DNA from: Novipirellula artificiosorum | GTDB lineage: Bacteria > Planctomycetota > Planctomycetia > Pirellulales > Pirellulaceae | NCBI RefSeq assembly: GCF_007860135.1 | Contig: NZ_SJPV01000006.1 | Location: 227,204 to 291,203 of the forward strand | DNA: 64,000 bases | Reading direction: 5' to 3' | Part shown: positions 18,580 through 27,312 of the stretch, piece after piece | Position numbering within the stretch: position 1 is the stretch's first letter | How the letters are laid out: each line of letters opens with the position of its first letter | The notes under the pieces: model-generated | The model's database searches: none | What the model was told of the DNA's origin: nothing | Seen by the model: only the letters and a program-made list of their open reading frames with translations | Translations under genes and position numbers: made by a program

Positions 18580-19995
18580 ATGCGATCGACTATCCTCTCT
18601 CGCCCGGCAATCGGCCCATTGATGTTTGTCAGCGTCGTGATTTCGCTTTCAAGCCTCATGCAGCCTTTGGCCGCTCAAACGCCGCGACCGTCCGGCACCA
18701 CCAGCTCGAACCGGCAAACGCCGACCGTCCTGGCGATTCGCCGTGCGTCGCCCGCCGTGGTCAACATTCATGGCCAAAAAACGGTTCGAGCCACTGCGGC
18801 TGGAATGGCCGGAGCCACGGGGCCCGATTCGTTCCGGCAAGTCAACGGCATGGGGACGGGCGTGATCATTGACCCCCGCGGTTATGTGATCACGAACTAC
18901 CATGTGGTCGAAGATGTGGATGAAATCCTCGTCACGCTCGATGACGGATCGACCACAACCGCAGATTTGGTGTCCGCACGGGTCCGAAATGACTTGGCCT
19001 TGATCAAGGTCAGTGTCAATCGCGAGCTGCCAACGATCCCGCGCGGCACCAGCAGCGACTTGATGGTCGGCGAGAGTGTCATCGCCATCGGCAATGCCTT
19101 TGGTTATGTCCACACCAGCACCGAAGGGATCATCAGCGCATTGCATCGCGATGTTCCGGTGAACGAGACGCAAGAGTACAGCGATCTGATTCAGATCAGC
19201 GCGGGGATTAACCCGGGGAACTCAGGCGGCCCGCTGCTGAACATTGATGGCGAAATTATCGGTATCAATGTGGCGGTTCGTGTCGGTGCTCAACAGATCG
19301 CGTTTGCGATTCCTGTTGATCAGGTCGTGGAGATCGTTACCGAAATGATCGACGACCACAACGAACAACGTCTACTGACGGGACTGCGAACGAACGGCGG
19401 ACCCCGCGATGGCGACGGCGTGACCGTTGCCCATGTCTCCGCTAGCAGCCCCGCCGCACGGGATGGGCTGAAGCCGGGAGACCGCGTGGTCCGCGTTGGT
19501 TCGCGGCCCATCGATGATCGGCTCGACTTCGCATTGGCGTTGCTTGGAGTGACTCCCGGCGAGCCCTTAGAATTGGCCGTCGAACGCAGCGGTCGTCAAG
19601 TTGACGTTGCCATGCAATTCGATGCCGCTCCCCGGCAAGCCTCCGCGGCAACGGTCGAAGAACTCGCCTGGTCAGCGATCGGCATTCAGGCACGCCCGGT
19701 GGCGGAATCGACAATCCGCCGACTGAATGCTCGGATGCGGACCAGCTATCGAGGCGGTTTGTACATCACGGCAGTGCGACCCGGGTCTCCGGCAGACCAA
19801 CAGAGCATTGTCCCGGGAGATGTGATGATCGGGATTCACGGCTGGCAGACATCCAACCTTGCCGACCTCGCCGAGATCTTTGATCACCCTGACATGCAGC
19901 GTGGCCCACGAGCCAAGTTCTTTATTGTTCGCCAAGAACAAACGTTGTTCGGCCACATGCAGCTAGCGGCTCAATCCGGAGTCAAGCGGCGATAG
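18580..19995 (+). CDS. HtrA/DegP-type serine protease with two PDZ domains
   Basis: A 471-aa periplasmic protease-chaperone. The signal peptide spans about residues 10-32. The trypsin-like domain has catalytic H108 (ITNYHVVEDVD), D138 (VRNDLALIKV) and S215 (NPGNSGGPL). PDZ1 covers about 270-350 (AARDGLKPGDRVVRVG) and PDZ2 about 370-465 (PADQQSIVPGDVMIGIHG). Such enzymes degrade misfolded envelope proteins. It stands alone between a 424-bp intergenic stretch and tRNA-Arg, close to the integrated element. Confidence 0.92.
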   Translation: MRSTILSRPAIGPLMFVSVVISLSSLMQPLAAQTPRPSGTTSSNRQTPTVLAIRRASPAVVNIHGQKTVRATAAGMAGATGPDSFRQVNGMGTGVIIDPRGYVITNYHVVEDVDEILVTLDDGSTTTADLVSARVRNDLALIKVSVNRELPTIPRGTSSDLMVGESVIAIGNAFGYVHTSTEGIISALHRDVPVNETQEYSDLIQISAGINPGNSGGPLLNIDGEIIGINVAVRVGAQQIAFAIPVDQVVEIVTEMIDDHNEQRLLTGLRTNGGPRDGDGVTVAHVSASSPAARDGLKPGDRVVRVGSRPIDDRLDFALALLGVTPGEPLELAVERSGRQVDVAMQFDAAPRQASAATVEELAWSAIGIQARPVAESTIRRLNARMRTSYRGGLYITAVRPGSPADQQSIVPGDVMIGIHGWQTSNLADLAEIFDHPDMQRGPRAKFFIVRQEQTLFGHMQLAAQSGVKRR

Positions 19996-20218
19996 AGACC
20001 TTTCAGGGGTCGCGGTCGAAACGGCCGCGGCCAAGCTGATGGAGTCACAGCGCGCACGTCCCGGGGCAATCTTGCTTGTAGCGACCCGCAATCGCTCGCA
20101 AGCTTGCCGACCCAGCCGGGACGAACGCGCGCCATTGCAGGATCGCCGCATGAGACGATCCTGCCATCGATCCGACTGGCTGAGTCGTGGCAATCGGTTA
20201 CAATGCCGCCAAGAAATC

Positions 20219-20293
<75 letters not shown>

Positions 20294-20310
20294 TAAATTT
20301 CTCACGAAAG

Positions 20311-20329
20311 CTACACCTGCCACTACACC
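20311..20329 (+). promoter_or_regulatory. Candidate integrase arm-type sites, left end
   Basis: Two direct copies of CTACACC at 20311 and 20323, twelve bases apart, lie just inside attL. The same heptamer occurs three times just inside attR. Symmetric short direct repeats flanking the core are the usual form of arm-type integrase binding sites. Confidence 0.6.
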
Positions 20330-20368
20330 CGATGCCTTGCTACCGGTAAATTGGAGGTAGGTGAACCA

Positions 20369-20406
20369 ATGAAAAAGCCTCGTCAGTGCGGGTAACACTG
20401 CGAGGC
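20369..20406 (+). promoter_or_regulatory. Leader ORF and hairpin before the integrase gene
   Basis: An eight-codon ORF (MKKPRQCG, 20369-20395) follows GGAGGT. Its 3' half forms the left arm of a hairpin: GCCTCGTCAGTG at 20377-20388 pairs with CACTGCGAGGC at 20396-20406, eleven pairs with one bulged T, and the TAA stop is in the loop. Ribosomes on the leader would open the hairpin, which lies 29 bases before the int start. A translational attenuation role is inference. Confidence 0.4.
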
Positions 20407-20434
20407 CGATCAAGACTGCTTTCGAGGAGCAATC

Positions 20435-21619
20435 ATGACAAAGGCAAGTGTAGCATCCACACGTCCGAAAGCGAAGGCAAACAAACCTGCCAAGCCTCGC
20501 AAGGACTTCCCTCTCTTTCCGCACGCTAGCGGACAATGGGCCAAAAAAGTTCTTGGCCAGATGCACTATTTCGGAGTGTGGGCCGATCCCGTCGCAGCTG
20601 AAAAAGAGTGGGAGCGTCAAAAGCTAGCTTTACTTGAAGGCCGAGATCCCGACGAAGCGATCTATGGCGAAACGGTGGGGTGGCTCTGCAATGCTTTCGT
20701 GGAATCGAAGGCTCTGCAAAAAGAACGCAGCGAATTGAGCGAGCGATCATTCAAAGACTACCGCAGAGTGGCTAAGGAAATCGCTACCCACTTTGGTAAA
20801 GGCCGACGACTTGATTCAATTCGCCCCAGCGACTTTGAACGGTATCGCAATTCGTTTCCCGACACATGGGGACCGACAACGATCAACAGCCAATTGCGGT
20901 TGGTCCGTGTGCTGTTCAAGTACGCGAACGACATCGAAGTCACAAAACGACCGATCCGTTACAGCATCGGACTGAAGGCCGTTCCAAAGTCTACGGTGCG
21001 CAAGCACCAAGCCACCCAGGACGCTAAGGAATACACCGCAGACGAAGTGTGGCGTTTGTATCACGAATCGCCGCAACCGATGCGAGCGTTCATTTTGTTG
21101 GGACTGAACGCAGCCTATGGCACGATGGACATTGCACGACTGCGAATCGACGACATCGACTTTAAGAACCACTGGCTTGGCGTGATGCGAGGCAAGACGG
21201 GAATCGCTCGAGGTTGTTGGTTGTGGCCGGAAACGCTCACAGCACTGCGAGAAGCGATTGACGCTAAACCGTACACCACAAGACCGAGTTTGGAGCCGTT
21301 GGCGTTCATCACGACGCACCGACGACCGTGGGCCGAAGATGGAAGCACATCGCACCCTTTGACGATGGCGTTCAACAAATTGAAGAAAGCCGCCGAGATA
21401 GACAAGCCAGGTGTTGGCCATTATGCGCTGCGTCACACGTTCGCAACCGTCGCCAGTGGTGCGAGGGATCAGCAGGCCGTCGATTACGTGATGGGCCACA
21501 TCGACAACACGATGGCAGGCAACTACCGCGAAGGAATCGACCCGAAGCGAGTGAAGGCGGTCTGTCAGTTTGTGCGGAGGTGGTTCCTCGCAGGGAAGCC
21601 GAAAGGGGGTGCGAAATGA
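20435..21619 (+). CDS. int: Tyrosine recombinase (integrase)
   Basis: A 394-aa site-specific recombinase that would integrate and excise the element at tRNA-Arg. An SAM-like core-binding domain (about 80-185) precedes the catalytic domain with K254 (MRGKTG), box II H329-Y-A-L-R333-H, G354-H355 and nucleophile Y364 (AGNYREG). At box I, where most integrases have arginine, the sequence reads AAYGTMDIARL with glycine at the expected place. The N-terminus is basic and suited to arm-site binding. A GAGGAG ribosome-binding site precedes ATG. The stop overlaps the next start (ATGA). Confidence 0.95.
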   Translation: MTKASVASTRPKAKANKPAKPRKDFPLFPHASGQWAKKVLGQMHYFGVWADPVAAEKEWERQKLALLEGRDPDEAIYGETVGWLCNAFVESKALQKERSELSERSFKDYRRVAKEIATHFGKGRRLDSIRPSDFERYRNSFPDTWGPTTINSQLRLVRVLFKYANDIEVTKRPIRYSIGLKAVPKSTVRKHQATQDAKEYTADEVWRLYHESPQPMRAFILLGLNAAYGTMDIARLRIDDIDFKNHWLGVMRGKTGIARGCWLWPETLTALREAIDAKPYTTRPSLEPLAFITTHRRPWAEDGSTSHPLTMAFNKLKKAAEIDKPGVGHYALRHTFATVASGARDQQAVDYVMGHIDNTMAGNYREGIDPKRVKAVCQFVRRWFLAGKPKGGAK

Positions 21620-22059
21620 GCAAGAAAAAGTTTGTTTCACTTCGTACAGTTTTGCCGCCAGCAGAACAACAAGCCAGAGTTGAGGCGTTATTTCAGTCGG
21701 ATGAATGGCTTCGCATCAAGGCGATGGCAGAGGACCATAAACGACGATACAAGCGACTTGGCGACGGCGATGATTCAATTCATCGGACATTGATTGAACT
21801 AGCTCAGGCGTTGAATTTGAGCGTCAACGAAGTCGAGAAAATGAATCCCAATGAGCTAGACCAGTATACCGATGCGATCCTACGCAGGCGAGGCGTGAAG
21901 TCGGACATCATCGACACTCAAGATGCAAGAAAACTTCTTGGCACCACCTCAAACAAAAGTCTAAAGCGTTGGGCCGATGAAGCTGGCGTGAAATCGGTAA
22001 GCCGTGGACGTTGGAGGCGATCCGACATCTTAAAAATCAAGTCGAATCGTGAAACGTAG
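21616..22059 (+). CDS. Small HTH-like protein coupled to the integrase
   Basis: A 147-aa protein starting at the ATGA overlap with the integrase stop, so it is probably translated by coupling. The N-terminal half is helical and charged (EQQARVEALFQSDEWLRIK). The C-terminal 50 residues resemble an excisionase/MerR-like DNA-binding wing (DIIDTQDARKLLGTTS, then SLKRWADEAGVKSVSRGRWR). The position after int suggests a recombination directionality factor or regulator, but this is inferred. Confidence 0.7.
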   Translation: MSKKKFVSLRTVLPPAEQQARVEALFQSDEWLRIKAMAEDHKRRYKRLGDGDDSIHRTLIELAQALNLSVNEVEKMNPNELDQYTDAILRRRGVKSDIIDTQDARKLLGTTSNKSLKRWADEAGVKSVSRGRWRRSDILKIKSNRET

Positions 22060-22142
22060 GAAACGCAAAAAGTTTCATTCGTTTCATTCGTTTCACAACT
22101 TGGCTTTGAACCTTCTACATCGTTTTGAACCCGCTAAGAATT

Positions 22143-22172
22143 AAACCGTTGCCACATGGCAGCGGTTTTTTT
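22143..22172 (+). terminator. Rho-independent terminator after the integrase operon
   Basis: AAACCGTTGCC pairs with GGCAGCGGTTT over eleven pairs (one G-U) around the loop ACAT, followed by a run of Ts. It separates the int operon from the next HTH gene. Upstream at 22075-22090 the nonamer GTTTCATTC is repeated in tandem. Confidence 0.8.
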
Positions 22173-22194
22173 GTTGGTACACGGAGCAAACACG

Positions 22195-22437
22195 ATGGAA
22201 GCAAAAAACGTCCCACAGACGGCAAAGGAATTTGGCTGTGGAATTGACCACGTTCGCAAGTTGATTGACGCAGGCGAATTGCAAGCCGTCAACATCGGAC
22301 TTGGAAAGCAACGATCGAGATGGGTGATCCCTTGCGAGGAAATCGAAGCGTTCAAACGACGCAGAGCAAGCCAGCGACCGATCACACGTAGCCGAAAGGC
22401 ACCCCCCACAGTCACGCGAGATTGGCTGAGTGATTGA
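22195..22437 (+). CDS. Excisionase-family HTH protein
   Basis: An 80-aa protein starting at MEAKNVPQTAKEFGCGIDHV, preceded by GGAGC. The sequence KEFGCGIDHVRKLIDAGELQ and the following RSRWVIPCEEIEAFKRRR is the winged-helix layout of phage excisionases and MerR-like proteins. The tail is basic. It lies alone between two terminators, so it probably has its own promoter. Likely the directionality factor or a repressor-type switch. Confidence 0.8.
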   Translation: MEAKNVPQTAKEFGCGIDHVRKLIDAGELQAVNIGLGKQRSRWVIPCEEIEAFKRRRASQRPITRSRKAPPTVTRDWLSD

Positions 22438-22447
22438 AAGAAAAAAA

Positions 22448-22501
22448 GCTCCCGCACAAACGGTCATGGGGGTGACCAGTTGTGGGGAGCAATCGTTTTT
22501 T
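22448..22501 (+). terminator. Long hairpin followed by a T-run
   Basis: GCTCCC-G-CACAA-A-C-GGTCA pairs with TGACC-A-GTTGTG-GGGAGC, with single bulges, and is followed by CGTTTTTT. It lies between the excisionase-like gene and the primase-helicase gene and is long enough to be a terminator or a structured leader. Confidence 0.6.
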
Positions 22502-22565
22502 ACCGCCGACGGCAAATCGGCGATTTATCTTAACCTGACAGGGGATGACAGGATGAGCTTTTATT

Positions 22566-25418
22566 ATGCCACAGAAACCGAAGAAGTCAATTGATTTTAC
22601 TGCGATCAAGCAGGCCGCCGAGGGACGATGGGGCGACATCATCTCCGCGCTAACACCGCTTCCCCGCGATGTGTTGACCAAGAGAGGCGACGATCACCCT
22701 TGCCCAGTATGCGACGGCAAGACGGTTATATGGCCGGCAGATGACGCCGAGACTACGGGCTCCATTGCTTGCCGGAATTGTACCGGCAACAAGCCGACGG
22801 GCGACGGGATCGGAACCGTGGCCGCGTTTAATGGAATCACGCAAGGCGAAGCCGCAAAGTTAGTGGCCGGCTATCTTGGAATCGCAGGCGAGCAAAGCAA
22901 TCCGCCCGAGCGTGACATCATCGCGGAGGTATGCCGCGACAAGCGGATGCCGATTGATGCGTTCAAGCAATTCAATCCCACAATCGAGAAACGTGGTCGA
23001 AACAAAAATCCCGTTGCTCGAGTTCCGGTTTACAACGAATCGGGCGTGGTTCATTCCTACTACGATTTTGCACCAGGGCACAAAGGCTGGTTCGCTCGAG
23101 GCGGTGGCATGGCCGGGATGTTCTTCCCAGGACGATTGCCGAAACCAGGCGAGACGTGGCACATCGTGGAAGGATGCAAGGACGCAGCCGCGTTAATCGG
23201 TCTGGGATTCAATGCCGCAGGATTGCCGACATCGTTTCTCGCCGACAAGTACGCTCAACTTTTCCAAGGTGTCAATGTCGTCATCGTTCCCGACTTGGAT
23301 AACGCAGGCCAGAACGGAGCACAGCGTACAGGCGGCAATCTCAAAGGTATCGCGGCATCGGTTCGCATTGCACGATTGCCCGGTGAGATGGTCGAAAAGC
23401 ATGGTGAGGATGTTCGCGACGTTCTACGCCGCACAGGCGGCGACAAGTCGGTGCGTGATGCAATCGCGGCAGCCGAGCCGTGGGCGCCAAGAGATGGCGA
23501 GCACGACCCCAAGGATGGACGACCCGAGGTGCTTGTCACTTTGAACTATGGATGGTGTGTCGATCAAGTCACGACGACGCTAGGAAAACTCGGTTGGTCA
23601 ACGCCTTGGATTCCACAGACGAAGCGTGAACGGTTGAAACTGTATCAACGATGCGGTGTATTGGTGCACGTCGTCACAGAGGACGACCCCACCGAAATTT
23701 CGGGACACGTCACCATGCCGGCAGGCACGCCAAGAATCAGGCCGTTGCCGATGGGACAGCTACCCTTGCGGATTGCCGATGCTTGCCAACTTGTGGTTGA
23801 AAAGGTGACCGATGAAGGAATCGAAATAGCGGCGACACCACCACCGAGGTGGTTGATCGAAGGCGTTTTTACTCGCGGCGAATATGGCCGCGACGTTCCT
23901 ACGCTCACAGGCATCATTGCCGCACCGACTTTGCGAGCCGATGGCACAATCTTACAGGCCACAGGATACGACGCGAAAACGGGATTGCTTCACGTTCCAG
24001 GCGATAAGTTTGAAAAGGTGCCCGAGAAACCAAGTCAAACGGATGCACAACGAGCCGCGAAGGAATTGCTCGAGGTGGTAGCGGATTTTGAATGGTGCGA
24101 CGACGCCGACAAGTCGGCATGGTTGGCATTGGTGTTAAGTCAAATTGGACGTTCCGCTATTTCTGGTTGCGTTCCGATGTTCGCGATAACGGCGACCACC
24201 CGAGGCAGCGGAAAGAGTTTGCTTTCCGATGCTTCAAGTGTTATCGCGTTCGGACGACCAGCGGCGAGGAAACCGTACAGCCGCGACGATGAGGAACAAC
24301 GCAAGGCAATCACAGCGACGGCGATTGAAGCATTGCAAGCGGTATTACTCGACAACGTGGACAAGGAGCTAGGTGGTGCGGCACTGGATGCAGCATTGAC
24401 CGCGACGACGTGGAGTGACCGCGTACTCGGTTCAAGTAAGACCACCGGCGACTTGCCGTTGAGAACGATATGGTCAGCAACCGGGAACAATCTTCGCTTC
24501 GGAACCGACTTGGCCCGGCGAGTCTTGCCGATCCGACTACAACCGACGGTTGAGAATCCCGAGGAACGTACCGACTTTGAACATGCCGACTTGCTTGGTT
24601 GGGTGCGTGAGAACCGTCCCAGGTTGGCCGTGGCCGCGTTGACAATCTTGCGAGCGTATTTCGTCGCAGGACGACCACAACAGCCAGGCGGTGCGTGGGG
24701 AAGCTACGAGGCATGGTCAGCACTGGTTCGCGGTGCGATTGTCTGGACCGGGCTTGCCGATCCGTTGGCGACACGGGAAACCGCCAAGGCTGACGATTCA
24801 TCGGGTTCGATTGTTCGCGGTCTGGTTGGAGGATTGCTCGAGGTTGACCAACACGGCGACGGGATGACGGTTCGCGAAATTGTGAAGGAGCTGAACCGCG
24901 ATGATAACGCCGACCGATTCCCAACACTTCGCGATGCGGTGGCCGAAGTCGCGACGACCAGGGGCACAATCGACCAAAGGCGGTTGGGGTATGCCTTGCG
25001 GAAGTATCGCGGCAGAATCGCCAACGGATGGCAAATTGTCGCCGAATCTGGCCATGGTGGTATTTTGCGGTGGTTAGCTAAACCCGTTCGGACTGAAAAT
25101 GGTTGTGATGGTGGGGATGGTGGGGATAAAAACCCCAGGCCTTACGTACGAGAGGTGTGTGTGTCGCACCCACACACACATAGCACACACAAAGAACACA
25201 CACATGGTTCGGTTGGAAACTCCGGGGAAACATGCCAACCATCCCAACCATCCCCACCCTCTTCAAAAAATCCGCTTCCCTGCCCGAGATGTGGTGGGGA
25301 TATGGAGCCCGCCGAGATTGTTGTCAACGGTTATCGAAACTACGACTGCACCACGCCGTCATGCGGCCACGTCAAACCCGTAAAGGTCCAAGCCGAAGGA
25401 CAGGAGGCGAAAGCATGA
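22566..25418 (+). CDS. Primase-helicase (zinc-binding, TOPRIM, P-loop ATPase)
   Basis: A 950-aa replication protein for the element. Residues 46-72 form a CHC2-like zinc ribbon (C46-x2-C49, C69-x2-C72). A TOPRIM domain follows, with HIVEGCKDAAA near 200 and VPDLDNAGQNGA near 240. A P-loop ATPase/helicase part starts near 540 (TTRGSGKSLL), with Walker B-like AVLLDNVD near 595 and an arginine-rich LARRVLPIRLQP. The tail has a histidine-rich low-complexity linker and a second zinc ribbon (PCPRCGGDMEP, then CTTPSCGH). This architecture is known in phage and satellite primase-helicases. The stop overlaps the next start. Confidence 0.85.
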   Translation: MPQKPKKSIDFTAIKQAAEGRWGDIISALTPLPRDVLTKRGDDHPCPVCDGKTVIWPADDAETTGSIACRNCTGNKPTGDGIGTVAAFNGITQGEAAKLVAGYLGIAGEQSNPPERDIIAEVCRDKRMPIDAFKQFNPTIEKRGRNKNPVARVPVYNESGVVHSYYDFAPGHKGWFARGGGMAGMFFPGRLPKPGETWHIVEGCKDAAALIGLGFNAAGLPTSFLADKYAQLFQGVNVVIVPDLDNAGQNGAQRTGGNLKGIAASVRIARLPGEMVEKHGEDVRDVLRRTGGDKSVRDAIAAAEPWAPRDGEHDPKDGRPEVLVTLNYGWCVDQVTTTLGKLGWSTPWIPQTKRERLKLYQRCGVLVHVVTEDDPTEISGHVTMPAGTPRIRPLPMGQLPLRIADACQLVVEKVTDEGIEIAATPPPRWLIEGVFTRGEYGRDVPTLTGIIAAPTLRADGTILQATGYDAKTGLLHVPGDKFEKVPEKPSQTDAQRAAKELLEVVADFEWCDDADKSAWLALVLSQIGRSAISGCVPMFAITATTRGSGKSLLSDASSVIAFGRPAARKPYSRDDEEQRKAITATAIEALQAVLLDNVDKELGGAALDAALTATTWSDRVLGSSKTTGDLPLRTIWSATGNNLRFGTDLARRVLPIRLQPTVENPEERTDFEHADLLGWVRENRPRLAVAALTILRAYFVAGRPQQPGGAWGSYEAWSALVRGAIVWTGLADPLATRETAKADDSSGSIVRGLVGGLLEVDQHGDGMTVREIVKELNRDDNADRFPTLRDAVAEVATTRGTIDQRRLGYALRKYRGRIANGWQIVAESGHGGILRWLAKPVRTENGCDGGDGGDKNPRPYVREVCVSHPHTHSTHKEHTHGSVGNSGETCQPSQPSPPSSKNPLPCPRCGGDMEPAEIVVNGYRNYDCTTPSCGHVKPVKVQAEGQEAKA
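25107..25258 (+). repeat. Low-complexity stretch with (GT)n/(CA)n and G-rich inverted repeats
   Basis: Inside the primase-helicase gene, GGTGGGGATGGT (25110-25121) is mirrored as ACCATCCCCACC (25247-25258). Between them TGTGTGTG (25156-25163) faces CACACACA (25171-25178), followed by more CA repeats. The encoded linker is histidine-rich (SHPHTHSTHKEHTHG). The arrangement can fold into nested hairpins; slippage or an origin role is possible. Confidence 0.7.
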
Positions 25419-25657
25419 GATCACGAGAACGATGCCAGTGCGGTCGCGGCAGAATGATGACGTACAGCACGAAGACTCGAGGCTCCAGGCGAATCAGCTA
25501 TCTCAAGTGCAATGCGTGCGGACGCACCGGAAAAGAGGTTGCCAGCGTCGATGATGTTGGTCGATCAATCTTCGTTACCACGCCTGGTACAAACAGGACT
25601 AACCATAGTTGTGGCATTGGCGAAAATGGAAGCACGCAACCCGCGAGGACACCGTGA
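25415..25657 (+). CDS. Small zinc-ribbon protein
   Basis: An 80-aa protein overlapping the primase-helicase stop by ATGA. Four cysteines in two pairs (RCQCGRGRMM and LKCNACGRTG) form a zinc ribbon like that at the end of the upstream protein. It may bind DNA or assist replication; function unknown. Confidence 0.7.
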   Translation: MRSRERCQCGRGRMMTYSTKTRGSRRISYLKCNACGRTGKEVASVDDVGRSIFVTTPGTNRTNHSCGIGENGSTQPARTP

Positions 25658-25974
25658 CTTCACGAGAACACTTTGAGCAAATCCGAATGGCCGCAGAATG
25701 TCGTTTGGCCGAAACGCTCCGAGCGAAATGTGAAGCAAAACAAACTTTAGCACCAGAGGACAATACCGTGCGAACGATTCGAGAGCAGCAAAGATACGAT
25801 GAGATCGCGGCCGAAGCCGAGCAGGAAGAACTTCGCAAGGCGCAGCAACGGCTTGCCGAGATTCGCGAGGCTACCGAAAAGAAGGTAGCGCCGAAGATCA
25901 AGAAGGCAGCCAGGCAGCGTGCGGCACAACAGCGCAACGCACGGATCAACGAACTGCTTGGAAAAAAACGGTGA
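25654..25974 (+). CDS. Small coiled-coil protein
   Basis: A 106-aa, highly charged helical protein that starts with GTG in a GTGA overlap with the preceding stop. An upstream ATG at 25609 is in frame but would give an N-terminus overlapping the zinc-ribbon gene. The sequence is rich in E, K, A and R (RQQRYDEIAAEAEQEELRKA) and likely forms one long coiled coil. No family recognised. It is part of a chain of four-base overlaps that suggests a single translation unit. Confidence 0.7.
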   Translation: MTSREHFEQIRMAAECRLAETLRAKCEAKQTLAPEDNTVRTIREQQRYDEIAAEAEQEELRKAQQRLAEIREATEKKVAPKIKKAARQRAAQQRNARINELLGKKR

Positions 25975-26285
25975 AGTATTACGTCGAGAATCAAGCCGGA
26001 ATTCAATTTGTCGTTTCCGCCGAGACATCGGTTGAAGCGATCATGAAAATCTGGGTCTTGCAAATTCGCAACGTGCCACGGACTACGCCACCAGCGATTG
26101 AAACGGAATATGCCGTCCACCTTGGACAGCGGGAACATGCGGTGCTCGTATCGAGTGCAGCGGCATGGTGGCGACTGCCACATGAGTATCGCCAATTGAT
26201 TCACGATTGGATTCGAGACACCGCACATCCGGACGATTACGAACAGTTTTTCAACAACCTTGTCGATATTGAGAGAAACAGATGA
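25971..26285 (+). CDS. Unknown 104-aa protein
   Basis: A GTG start in a GTGA overlap with the coiled-coil gene. The first 35 residues look like a small beta/alpha fold (MKYYVENQAGIQFVVSAET). The middle carries AAAWWRLPHEYRQLIHDWI and the end is acidic. No catalytic motif or recognised family. Its place in the overlapping cassette implies coordinated expression with the neighbours. Confidence 0.65.
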   Translation: MKYYVENQAGIQFVVSAETSVEAIMKIWVLQIRNVPRTTPPAIETEYAVHLGQREHAVLVSSAAAWWRLPHEYRQLIHDWIRDTAHPDDYEQFFNNLVDIERNR

Positions 26286-27091
26286 CAGCGACGAAAGCAA
26301 AACCGAAGCCGAAGCCAGCGAACGAATCCCAATCCTTCATAGCAGGCATCGCCGCCGATCACGAAGAAAACATTCGTGAGGCGGACCAGTTGCTACGTGA
26401 GCTCGTGATTGCAAATCGTGCAGCAAACTATAAGGAAATGATTTACTTTCGTGAGCGTGGTTGGGATGAAAGCCGCGTCAAGAGCGAGCGTCGGCGAATG
26501 CACAATGTCATTCGTGACGAAGCGATTGCCGGCGACTTGGCAACACGTAAGGCAAGCCAGGTCGAAGCGAAGAAGTCCGGCGAAGTCCTCGCTTCGGAAG
26601 GTCCGAAGCTTGACGCACAAATTGACGCCTTGCAGAAGCAACGGGACGCACTCGAGCGTGATGCTAGACTTGCGAAAAAGCGTGTTACCGATCAAACCGA
26701 AGCGGTCGTGCGATTGCGAGAACTTGCACCCGAGCACGTTCGAGAGTCTGCTAACGAGCAGCGACGATTGGTCAAGAGCAGTCTTGGTAAAACGCTAGGC
26801 GAAAAGAAGATTCGGCTAAACGAACTGGATTGCTGTTTGGATCCAGGCAAGTATGGCGACGACGTTAAGAAGTATTTGGAACAGGTCAAGCGTTCGGTTC
26901 CCGGTGCGGTCATTGAACGAAACATTCACGGTCGCCGTGAGTTGCAATTCTCGGCGGATTGGATGGACATCGAGAAGCACTTGCGAGAAGAAAAGCGAGA
27001 GCTTGAACCAGAGATTGCAAAACTTGAATCAGAATTGTCGGCAGCGTTGCAGGCAATCGAAGAATCCCTTGATTACTATGCAGGAACTTAG
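26282..27091 (+). CDS. Large coiled-coil protein of the cassette
   Basis: A 269-aa protein starting in an ATGA overlap. Long helical segments at about 30-170 and 225-265 (SQVEAKKSGEVLASEGPK, RDALERDARLAKKRVTDQ, KLESELSAALQAIEES) indicate coiled coils around a short compact region with PGAVIERNIHGRRELQFSAD. It begins with an alternating K/P stretch (KAKPKPKPA). Such proteins in phage elements may be scaffolds or nucleoid-like factors, but nothing here proves it. Confidence 0.7.
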   Translation: MTATKAKPKPKPANESQSFIAGIAADHEENIREADQLLRELVIANRAANYKEMIYFRERGWDESRVKSERRRMHNVIRDEAIAGDLATRKASQVEAKKSGEVLASEGPKLDAQIDALQKQRDALERDARLAKKRVTDQTEAVVRLRELAPEHVRESANEQRRLVKSSLGKTLGEKKIRLNELDCCLDPGKYGDDVKKYLEQVKRSVPGAVIERNIHGRRELQFSADWMDIEKHLREEKRELEPEIAKLESELSAALQAIEESLDYYAGT

Positions 27092-27094
27092 AAC

Positions 27095-27307
27095 ATGGCA
27101 CTATCATCACTAGACGCAATCGTGGTCGCCGACGAAGCCGTTGACGATTCATCGGCTCGCTATCGTAGGCTATGCAGCTTGTATGGCGAGAAGCGAGGAC
27201 GAGCATTGTCAAGGATTGTACTGGGGTTACCAGCGTCGCCAGGCTACGCACCACCGGACGCCGAGCAGATATTGGCAGCCGTTGCCGATGCGATTCTTGA
27301 AAGGTAA
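27095..27307 (+). CDS. Unknown 70-aa protein, end of the cassette
   Basis: A short acidic-to-basic protein (MALSSLDAIVVADEAVDDSS, later GYAPPDAEQILAAVADAILE) three bases after the preceding stop. It may be helical at both ends. It is the last gene before a run of hairpins, the first of which starts six bases after its stop. Confidence 0.55.
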   Translation: MALSSLDAIVVADEAVDDSSARYRRLCSLYGEKRGRALSRIVLGLPASPGYAPPDAEQILAAVADAILER

Positions 27308-27312
27308 CGATT

